A stretch of DNA of 63,872 nucleotides from an uncultured Pelagibacteraceae bacterium (GTDB lineage: Bacteria > Pseudomonadota > Alphaproteobacteria > Pelagibacterales > Pelagibacteraceae): positions 1 to 63,872 of the forward strand of contig CACJOS010000006.1 of assembly GCA_902595115.1 (NCBI GenBank). Reading direction: 5' to 3'. Positions 53,408 to 59,652 of the stretch are shown here, piece by piece. The number at the start of each line of letters is the position of its first letter. Position 1 is the stretch's first letter. The translations under genes and the position numbers were made by a program. A model generated the notes under the pieces. It saw nothing but the letters and a program-made list of their open reading frames with translations. It had not been told where the DNA came from and searched no databases.

Positions 53408-53689
53408 ATGTCAAAAAAATGCGAATTAACCGGAAAAATACCTTTAAAGGGACATAAGGTAAGTCACGCTAATAATAAAACTAAAAGAAGATTTTTACCA
53501 AACCTGAAAAAAGTAAGATTCAAGAGTGAAATGCTAAATAAAAATTTAAAACTTACTGTTTCAAACTCTGGAATACGATCAGTTGATAAAAAAGGAAGTT
53601 TTGACCAATTTATAAAATCAGCAAAAACGAAAAATCTTTCCTTCAGATTAAAGAAAATTAAAAAAACTTTATTAAATAAATCAGCTTGA
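53408..53689 (+). CDS. rpmB: 50S ribosomal protein L28
   Basis: Small 50S protein. The 93 residues start [29 protein letters not shown] in two blocks, the L28 hallmark, and end in a basic tail usual for alphaproteobacterial L28. The stop TGA shares one base with the next ATG. Confidence 0.95.
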   Translation: MSKKCELTGKIPLKGHKVSHANNKTKRRFLPNLKKVRFKSEMLNKNLKLTVSNSGIRSVDKKGSFDQFIKSAKTKNLSFRLKKIKKTLLNKSA

Positions 53690-54243
53690 TGAATAAAATA
53701 TTTCTTACCCTCGCATTTTTGATGGGATTAGTTGTTTTAGCATCAAATTATCTTGTACAGTTCCCTATTAAATATTATGGTCTTGAAGATATTCTAACAT
53801 ATGGAGCATTTAGTTATCCTATAGCCTTTCTGATAACTGATCTTGCAAACAGATCATTTGGTAAAATAGTTGCTAGAAAAATAGTATATATAGGATTTAC
53901 AATAGGAATTTTATTTACTTTGATATTTGCCACAAACTATTCCGACCTAATTTCTGTAAGAATAGCTATTGGTTCGGGTACAGCTTTTATAATTGCTCAG
54001 TTGCTAGATGTTCAAATTTTTGATCAATTAAGGATGAAGAAGTGGTTTGTAGCTCCATTAACATCTTCGTTAATAGGTTCAACTGTTGATACATTTTTAT
54101 TCTTCTCGATTTCATTCTATGGAACAGGAATACCTTGGGTAACATTATCATTAGGAGATTTGGCAGTAAAAATATTTGTAGCATTAGTAATGCTAATTCC
54201 ATTTAGACTTCTGTTAGGAACGTTAAAGACTGCCAAAATTTAG
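53689..54243 (+). CDS. yhhQ: Queuosine precursor transporter (YhhQ/VUT family)
   Basis: Membrane protein of 184 residues with about five or six hydrophobic helices. The family signature is visible as SYPIAFLITDLANRSFGK at about 43-60, corresponding to the DxxN-x3-GK motif of YhhQ, and FIIAQLLDVQIFD with the Gln and Asp of helix 3; LIGSTVDTFLFF follows. YhhQ imports 7-cyano- or 7-aminomethyl-7-deazaguanine for queuosine in tRNA. I used the ATG at 53689 that overlaps the rpmB stop. It is convergent with the agmatinase-like gene with a 4-base overlap. Confidence 0.85.
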   Translation: MNKIFLTLAFLMGLVVLASNYLVQFPIKYYGLEDILTYGAFSYPIAFLITDLANRSFGKIVARKIVYIGFTIGILFTLIFATNYSDLISVRIAIGSGTAFIIAQLLDVQIFDQLRMKKWFVAPLTSSLIGSTVDTFLFFSISFYGTGIPWVTLSLGDLAVKIFVALVMLIPFRLLLGTLKTAKI

Positions 54244-55115
54244 TATAAAAATTTATACGATAAAATTTTGTAAGCTAATTTAGCGACAAGAAAATTATAA
54301 GAGTTAAAACCTTTTATTGGCGATAGCTCATTAATATCAGCCCCAACAATTTTTGAATTTTTTGCCGCAATTTTTATAATTTCTAAAGTCTCATCCCAAA
54401 ATAAACCACCAGGCTCTGGTGTACCTGTTGCTGGCATAATGCTTGAATCCAAACCATCTACATCAAAGGTTAAATAAACTGTTTTATTTTTTATAAGCTT
54501 TTTAAATTTCTTGAGATCCCACTTGGTTTTATCTTTTGCCCAAAATATTTTTATTTTGGATGAATTTTTTTTTAAATATGGGATTTCACTTTGAGAGATA
54601 TTTCTAATTCCAAAAGAAATTATAGAAATATTAGGATAATCTAGACATCTTCTTATAGCCGAAGCGTGGGAAAATTTTTGTCCATTATAACTTTCTCGTA
54701 AATCTGCGTGAGCGTCAAAATGTAAAATACAAATTTTTTTGAATTTTTTACTAAAAGGCTCAATACATCCTGGGGTAATTGAATGTTCACCCCCGAAAGT
54801 CATAGGAAAAATATTTTTATCTAAAATTTTTTTATTAATTAAAGATATCTGTTTAAGTGCATCATTAATATTATTTTTTATTTTAAATGGTTTTAATGTT
54901 TTTATACCTATTTTTTTAAATGGCTCACAATTCAATTCTTCATCGTAAAGCTCTACTTGATGAGAGGCTTTAATTATTTCTTTTGGACCGTTTTTTGTTC
55001 CTCCTCCATAACTTACAGTTTTTTCAAGACCAAATGGAACTATAACTACTTTTTCTTTAAATTTAAATTTATTGTCAATACCAAGAAAGCCGTATTTGTT
55101 TGATAGATATCTCAT
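54240..55115 (-). CDS. speB: Agmatinase / arginase family ureohydrolase
   Basis: Mn-dependent ureohydrolase of 291 residues. Metal-binding motifs are complete: GGEHSIT, HFDAHADLRESYNG and TFDVDGLDSSIMPATGTPEPGGL. Agmatinase is favoured over arginase by the HADLRESY-like loop and by the polyamine neighbours, but guanidinobutyrase or a similar relative cannot be excluded. It would make putrescine and urea from agmatine. It is the last of three minus-strand genes, 14 bases after the DHS-like gene. Confidence 0.85.
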   Translation of the reverse strand: MRYLSNKYGFLGIDNKFKFKEKVVIVPFGLEKTVSYGGGTKNGPKEIIKASHQVELYDEELNCEPFKKIGIKTLKPFKIKNNINDALKQISLINKKILDKNIFPMTFGGEHSITPGCIEPFSKKFKKICILHFDAHADLRESYNGQKFSHASAIRRCLDYPNISIISFGIRNISQSEIPYLKKNSSKIKIFWAKDKTKWDLKKFKKLIKNKTVYLTFDVDGLDSSIMPATGTPEPGGLFWDETLEIIKIAAKNSKIVGADINELSPIKGFNSYNFLVAKLAYKILSYKFLY

Positions 55116-55129
55116 TTATAAATTCAACT

Positions 55130-56173
55130 TTAATCAAATATCTTTGAAAAGTTTTTTCTATTTCTATTCTTCCATTTACCAGTGTGATAAGCATCACTTG
55201 CAATTAGGGGCAAAACACTCGTAGCCTCAGCAAAGACCATTTGCTCTTTTGTGGTGTCTACTTTACCCCAGGAACTAGCTTCTTTTAATGTTGAACTACT
55301 ACAAGCACCATCTCTAGAGTCTGCAACAGTAATTTGAATAGCATACTTGTGCATACCAACATTTTTTCCTAAAAGTTCAGCACAAATTACAGTATCCTGA
55401 ATAAAATTTTTTGGAACACCACCACCAATCATAAAAAGACCCGATCCCTTCGATTTTATTTTAATTTCAGTTAATTCTCTGAATTCTCTAATCGAGTCTA
55501 TTGTAATATGTTTTTTTGGATTTCTTTCTTGATGCATCACTAGACCAAATCCAGCACTTGAGTCAGTAAAAGCTGGACAAAAAATTGGGACATTATTGTC
55601 ATATGCTACTTCAATTAAAGATTCTTTTTTCTTTGCATTTGTTTTTAGGTATTTTCCAATTTCTTTTATGAATTCTCTAGATGTATATGGTCTTGGTTCT
55701 AGTTTATCTGCAATTTCACCAATAATCTTATCACACTTCTGTAGTTCATCTTCATCAATATATGTGTCGTAAATTCTATCTATGTAATTCTTTCTTAGCT
55801 CATCGTCGTTTTGAAACTGAGAACCCTGATAATGTTTAAAACCAAGTGCTTCGAAAAAATCCATATCAATTATTGATGCTCCAGTTGCAACAATAGCATC
55901 TACCATATTATATTTAACCATATCCCTATAAATATGCATACATCCTGCTGCAGAGGTTGAGCCAGCTAAAGTTAAAAATATTGTACAATCTTTATCTTTA
56001 AGCATTTCATTATAAATATTTGTTGCATTTGAAGTCTCTCTGGAAACAAATGACATTTTTCCCATTGCTGATATAATTTCTCTACTGTCAAATTTGGTAA
56101 TATCAATGTGCTCCACTGGATTTTTTAAAAAATCTTTTTTACTGTTATGACCTAGATTTTTTTTTTCAGACAT
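55130..56173 (-). CDS. Deoxyhypusine synthase-like protein (candidate homospermidine/spermidine-type synthase)
   Basis: The 347 residues match the deoxyhypusine synthase fold: LTLAGSTSAAGCMHIYRDMV, IVATGASIIDMDFFEALG, IFCPAFTDSSAGFGLVM, GLFMIGGGVPKNFIQDT for NAD, and K304 in SSWGKVD at the place of the catalytic lysine that carries the butylimine intermediate. Bacteria have no eIF5A, so the aminobutyl acceptor must be different; bacterial relatives are described as homospermidine synthases. It lies between the decarboxylase (1-base overlap) and the agmatinase-like gene. Function assigned by family and context, not proven. Confidence 0.8.
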   Translation of the reverse strand: MSEKKNLGHNSKKDFLKNPVEHIDITKFDSREIISAMGKMSFVSRETSNATNIYNEMLKDKDCTIFLTLAGSTSAAGCMHIYRDMVKYNMVDAIVATGASIIDMDFFEALGFKHYQGSQFQNDDELRKNYIDRIYDTYIDEDELQKCDKIIGEIADKLEPRPYTSREFIKEIGKYLKTNAKKKESLIEVAYDNNVPIFCPAFTDSSAGFGLVMHQERNPKKHITIDSIREFRELTEIKIKSKGSGLFMIGGGVPKNFIQDTVICAELLGKNVGMHKYAIQITVADSRDGACSSSTLKEASSWGKVDTTKEQMVFAEATSVLPLIASDAYHTGKWKNRNRKNFSKIFD

Positions 56174-57351
56174 TAAGCAACAAGAAATGCTTTATCTTTA
56201 TCTTTGTTGTACATGCTCATTATAGGTTGATCTTGTACTTCATAAATACTATCTGAGTAAAAACCATTAAATTTAGTTCTAAATGTTAATCCATATGCTC
56301 CAAGTTGACCAAGCTCTATATAGTCATTTTCTTTTATATTATTTGGTAAAACAAATGGTCCTTTCATATAATCCATGCTATCGCAAGTCGGACCATAAAA
56401 ATCAAAAGAAGTTAATTTCTTAGAGACTAATCTTCCAATTGGAATCATTCTTGAAGGGTAAACGATATTTGGTACTCCTGCATCAAATAATGTCCCATAA
56501 GTTCCATCATTTATATAAAGTTTTTGTTTTTTTCTTAAAATTACTTTAACAATTGTTGATCCACTTTCAGCCACAATAGCTCTTCCTGGCTCGCATATAA
56601 TTTCAGGTTTTTTTTCAAACTTTAATTTTTCTAAAGCTACTTTAATTTCTCTAAAATAATTATCTAATGATTGCGGTATTAGATCAGGATAGATTGTTGG
56701 AAACCCACCTCCAACATTTATGTAGTCTGGTGAAATTTTAGTCTTTTTTATAATACTTCCAATTTCAGCTACCCCTTTAGAATAAGATATTGGATGCATA
56801 CATTGTGATCCAACATGAAAACTTAAACCAATTTTTTTAGCATTTTGTTTCGTTAATCTTAAAAGACCTAAAGCTTCGCTATGTAAAGCTCCAAATTTTT
56901 TTGATAAATCTATTTCTGCATGTTCATTTGAAACTGCAACCCTAACAAATAATTCTAGATCCTTAGCCTGGTTGGTTGCTTCAATTATTTTAATTAATTC
57001 TTCTTTTGTATCTAATGAGAAAGTTTTTACACCATATTTGAAATATGCTTCCTTTATACTTTCTCTAGATTTAACAGTGTGCATGAAAGAACACTTCAGC
57101 TCTGGATTTATTTTTTTTATTTGGTCAATTTCTTTTAATGATGCTACATCAAAATTTTTAATTCCACTCTCTATTATAGTATCTATTACTAAAGGATGAG
57201 GATTAGTCTTTACTGCGTATAAAATTGTACCTGGAAATTTATTTTGGAAAATCTTTGAAGCTTGTTGTATTGCACTTGTTCTAATGCAATATATTGGTTC
57301 AACAGGTTTTAGTTGACTTACAAGTTCGTCAACGCTTTTAAATTTTTCCAT
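56173..57351 (-). CDS. Ornithine/lysine decarboxylase, alanine-racemase fold (group IV)
   Basis: PLP enzyme of 392 residues making putrescine and possibly cadaverine. PLP-Lys K48 is in YAVKTNPHP, GLSFHVGSQCMHP follows, then the phosphate loop VGGGFPT, CEPGRAIVAESG and the partner-subunit Cys in FYGPTCDSMD. The ATG at 57351 has GAGGGG 7 bases upstream; the frame extends 10 codons into the leader without similarity. Ornithine, lysine or both may be the substrate; DAP decarboxylase is less likely given the neighbours and the CDSMD motif. Upstream lies a leader with hairpins and a small ORF. Confidence 0.88.
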   Translation of the reverse strand: MEKFKSVDELVSQLKPVEPIYCIRTSAIQQASKIFQNKFPGTILYAVKTNPHPLVIDTIIESGIKNFDVASLKEIDQIKKINPELKCSFMHTVKSRESIKEAYFKYGVKTFSLDTKEELIKIIEATNQAKDLELFVRVAVSNEHAEIDLSKKFGALHSEALGLLRLTKQNAKKIGLSFHVGSQCMHPISYSKGVAEIGSIIKKTKISPDYINVGGGFPTIYPDLIPQSLDNYFREIKVALEKLKFEKKPEIICEPGRAIVAESGSTIVKVILRKKQKLYINDGTYGTLFDAGVPNIVYPSRMIPIGRLVSKKLTSFDFYGPTCDSMDYMKGPFVLPNNIKENDYIELGQLGAYGLTFRTKFNGFYSDSIYEVQDQPIMSMYNKDKDKAFLVA

Positions 57352-57374
57352 TTCATAACCCCTCAAAAAAAAAT

Positions 57375-57428
57375 TTAACAAAAAAAATTTGCATAACTTG
57401 TATGCAAATTTGTAATTTCTCCACTCAT
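57375..57428 (-). CDS. Possible 17-residue leader peptide upstream of the decarboxylase
   Basis: ATG at 57428-57426 on the minus strand opens an 18-codon frame translating as MSGEITNLHTSYANFFC and ending TAA at 57377-57375, 23 bases before the decarboxylase ATG. Its codons run through the 11-bp inverted repeat. An AGGGG lies about 12 bases upstream, a loose fit. Whether it is translated is unknown; the arrangement is like known leader-peptide control of ornithine decarboxylase genes in enterobacteria, but the sequence is different. Confidence 0.35.
   Translation of the reverse strand: MSGEITNLHTSYANFFC
57385..57411 (-). terminator. 11-bp perfect inverted repeat with T-tract in the decarboxylase leader (attenuator or operator)
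   Basis: AAATTTGCATA and TATGCAAATTT flank a 5-base loop. On the minus strand the right arm and following bases give eight T residues, as in an intrinsic terminator. Lying 34 bases before the decarboxylase ATG and after the likely promoter, it would act as an attenuator; alternatively it is a palindromic protein site between the divergent decarboxylase and regA genes. The stem is AT-rich, so it is weak as a terminator. Confidence 0.5.
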
Positions 57429-57438
57429 TATGAGAAAT
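57415..57438 (-). promoter_or_regulatory. Second hairpin in the decarboxylase leader
   Basis: Minus strand ATTTCTC (57438-57432) pairs with GAGAAAT (57421-57415); the loop contains the upstream ATG at 57428. It lies just before the 11-bp inverted repeat, so the leader has two stacked hairpins. Confidence 0.4.
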
Positions 57439-57503
57439 GGCCCCTAAAGTAAAGAAAATTTTAATGTTATTAAGCCTGTTAATTCCCCACTTAAAATGAC
57501 ATA

Positions 57504-57531
57504 TTGAAAATATTACTTTAAATCCTATATA
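57504..57531 (+). promoter_or_regulatory. Possible promoter of regA
   Basis: TTGAAA (57504-57509), 16-base spacer, TATATA (57526-57531). The predicted start at 57537-57539 coincides with the regA ATG, implying a leaderless or nearly leaderless mRNA. Confidence 0.4.
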
Positions 57532-57538
57532 GGCTGTG

Positions 57539-58096
57539 ATGACAAATACTGCACAAAAAGCAACAGATTTAGCTGATAAATCGTTATTAATAGTTGATGA
57601 TGATAATACCTTTAGAGAAAGGCTGTCCAGAGCTATGGAAAAAAAGGGCTTCTTAGTCTCTCAAGCTGAGGGTGTAAAATCAGGAATTGCATCAATAAAT
57701 ACAAAAAGCCCAGCTTTTGCAGTTGTTGATTTGAGACTTGGCGATGGCAATGGTCTAGAAATTGTAAAAGAGCTTCAAAAATTAAATTCTAAAAGTAAAA
57801 TTATAATGCTTACAGGATATGGAAATATACCTACTGCCGTTGCAGCAATTAAACAGGGAGCAATTGATTATTTGGCAAAGCCTGCAGATGCTGACGATGT
57901 TGAAAAAGCTCTTCTCGCTGATCCAAAAAGTAAAGCTCAACCTCCCGAAAATCCAATGTCTGCAGACAGAGTAAAGTGGGAACACATACATAGAGTTTTT
58001 GAATTATGTAACAGAAATGTATCGGAAACAGCTAGAAGATTAAAGATGCATAGACGTACTTTACAGAGAATTTTATATAAAAGATCTCCTAAATAA
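57539..58096 (+). CDS. regA: RegA/PrrA/ActR-type redox response regulator
   Basis: Global regulator of respiration, carbon and energy genes in alphaproteobacteria. The 185 residues are the usual length. The receiver has phospho-acceptor D64 in AVVDLRLGDGNG, LTGYGN and the conserved K in YLAKPADADDV; after the proline-rich linker QPPENPMSADRV comes a Fis-type helix-turn-helix NVSETARRLKMHRRTLQRIL. The ATG at 57539 was chosen over the preceding GTG. The kinase RegB is not in the window. It is convergent with bioY, overlapping 8 bases. Confidence 0.95.
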   Translation: MTNTAQKATDLADKSLLIVDDDNTFRERLSRAMEKKGFLVSQAEGVKSGIASINTKSPAFAVVDLRLGDGNGLEIVKELQKLNSKSKIIMLTGYGNIPTAVAAIKQGAIDYLAKPADADDVEKALLADPKSKAQPPENPMSADRVKWEHIHRVFELCNRNVSETARRLKMHRRTLQRILYKRSPK

Positions 58097-58643
58097 CTTT
58101 CCTAATTCTAATAATTTGATTTGCTAAAAAAGTTAGTAATAAAATTTTAAAAAGTTCAGCGTAGACAAATGGTACAACACCAAGTTTAAATATTGGTTTA
58201 TCAAATCCAATTAAAATACCTAACCAAATAATTCCAAAAAAATATATAAAAAATACAGAGAACACAAGTTTTGAGAAAATAAATAGGATATTAGTTTTAA
58301 AATTTAAATAACCAGAAAAAAAAGCTGCAAACAAAAATCCAATTAAGTATCCCATTGTTGGTCCTGTAAAGTAAGCTAACCCAACACCCTTTTCTGGAGA
58401 GTTGGAAAATACTGGCATTCCTAATAAACCTTCAAGCAAATAAACTATAACTGATGCTAATGCCATTTTATATCCTAAAGACATGCCCAATAATAAAACC
58501 ACAAACGTTTGCATAGTCATTGGCACTGGATAAAAAGGTATTTTTATTTTTGCAGATATGGTTAATAAAATAGAAGCAAAAATTACAATAAAAGAATATT
58601 TTAATAATTTTTGGTTATTTGATATGCTTATATTTTCCATCAT
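58089..58643 (-). CDS. bioY: Biotin transporter BioY (ECF S component)
   Basis: Substrate-binding membrane protein for biotin uptake, 184 residues with about six hydrophobic spans. The family signature is clear: IKIPFYPVPMTMQTFVVLLLGMSLGYKMA near residues 35-63 in two blocks, YLLEGLLGMPVF and GPTMGYLIGFL. The start is one of two adjacent ATG codons (58643 or 58640). No ECF ATPase/T component pair adjoins, although an unrelated-looking ABC ATPase gene lies 29 bases upstream. Together with no biotin synthesis genes in view, it fits vitamin scavenging. Confidence 0.93.
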   Translation of the reverse strand: MMENISISNNQKLLKYSFIVIFASILLTISAKIKIPFYPVPMTMQTFVVLLLGMSLGYKMALASVIVYLLEGLLGMPVFSNSPEKGVGLAYFTGPTMGYLIGFLFAAFFSGYLNFKTNILFIFSKLVFSVFFIYFFGIIWLGILIGFDKPIFKLGVVPFVYAELFKILLLTFLANQIIRIRKVI

Positions 58644-58672
58644 AAAGTTATACAATTTCTTTAAAATTTTAG

Positions 58673-59602
58673 CTAGTTTTTTGTTAGATTTGTATAAACA
58701 TCTTCAATGTCAGCATCGTCAGTTGAAATATCTAAAATAATAATATTTTTATTTGAAAAATAGGAGATAATTTCATCAATTTTGAGATTATTTTTCTCAT
58801 AAGATAATGTCAATTTATCATCAGTCTGGGATATTATTTTTAAGGATTTTAAAGGTATTTTATCTATTTTTGTTTTTTGATTAATTGTAAATGTAACGGT
58901 TTTTGTTTGTATTTTATTGATTAAATTTTTAGTAGTATCAAGAGCAACTAAATTACCCTTACTTAAAATTCCTATACGATCACACATTTGTTCTGCTTCA
59001 ATTAAATAGTGCGTTGTTAGAATAATTGTTACACCTATTTTATTTAAAAGTTTGACATTTTCCCAAAGGTTTTTTCTAAGCTCAACATCCACACCCGCAG
59101 TTGGCTCATCAAGTATTAAAATTGGAGGTTTATTTACTAAAGCCTTAGCTATTAATAATCTTCTTTTCATACCTCCAGACAAGCTTCTTGCATAGCTTTC
59201 TGCGTTTTTTTCAAGAGAAACTAATCTTAAAATTTCATCTGTTATTCGGTCCTCTTTTTTAATTCCGTACATACCAGCATGTAGCTCCAAAAGTCTTCTT
59301 GGATTAAAAAATGGGTCTAAATTTAATTCTTGTGGAACTATTCCCAATGAAGCTCTCACTTGTCTTGGGTCTTTATCAATATCGTAACCCCAAACATTTA
59401 CATTGCCACTAGTTTTAATAACAATTCCACCTAAAATATTTATGAATGTAGATTTGCCGGCTCCATTTGGACCCAATAACCCAAAAATTTCTCCTTGTTT
59501 CACGTCTAAGTTTAAATTATTCAGTGCATTTATTGTTCCCGAATTGTTTTTAGAGTAAATTTTGCTTAAATTTTTTACAGATAAAACATCTTTTTTTTTC
59601 AT
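58673..59602 (-). CDS. ABC transporter ATP-binding protein (ABC-2 type)
   Basis: The 309-residue ATPase contains Walker A GPNGAGKST, the Q-loop region VPQELNLDPFF, the signature LSGGMKRRL, Walker B ILILDEPTAGVD and the H-loop TTHYL. The layout with a C-terminal about 80-residue extension matches ABC-2 exporters (YadG/DrrA/NodI-like). The membrane subunit is not adjacent: bioY follows, and BioY is an ECF component which needs a different ATPase type. The substrate is unknown. It is divergent from polA with 50 bases between. Confidence 0.9.
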   Translation of the reverse strand: MKKKDVLSVKNLSKIYSKNNSGTINALNNLNLDVKQGEIFGLLGPNGAGKSTFINILGGIVIKTSGNVNVWGYDIDKDPRQVRASLGIVPQELNLDPFFNPRRLLELHAGMYGIKKEDRITDEILRLVSLEKNAESYARSLSGGMKRRLLIAKALVNKPPILILDEPTAGVDVELRKNLWENVKLLNKIGVTIILTTHYLIEAEQMCDRIGILSKGNLVALDTTKNLINKIQTKTVTFTINQKTKIDKIPLKSLKIISQTDDKLTLSYEKNNLKIDEIISYFSNKNIIILDISTDDADIEDVYTNLTKN

Positions 59603-59652
59603 AATGATTTGTACATTTATAACATTCGTATAAATTAAGTTAACATTTATTA

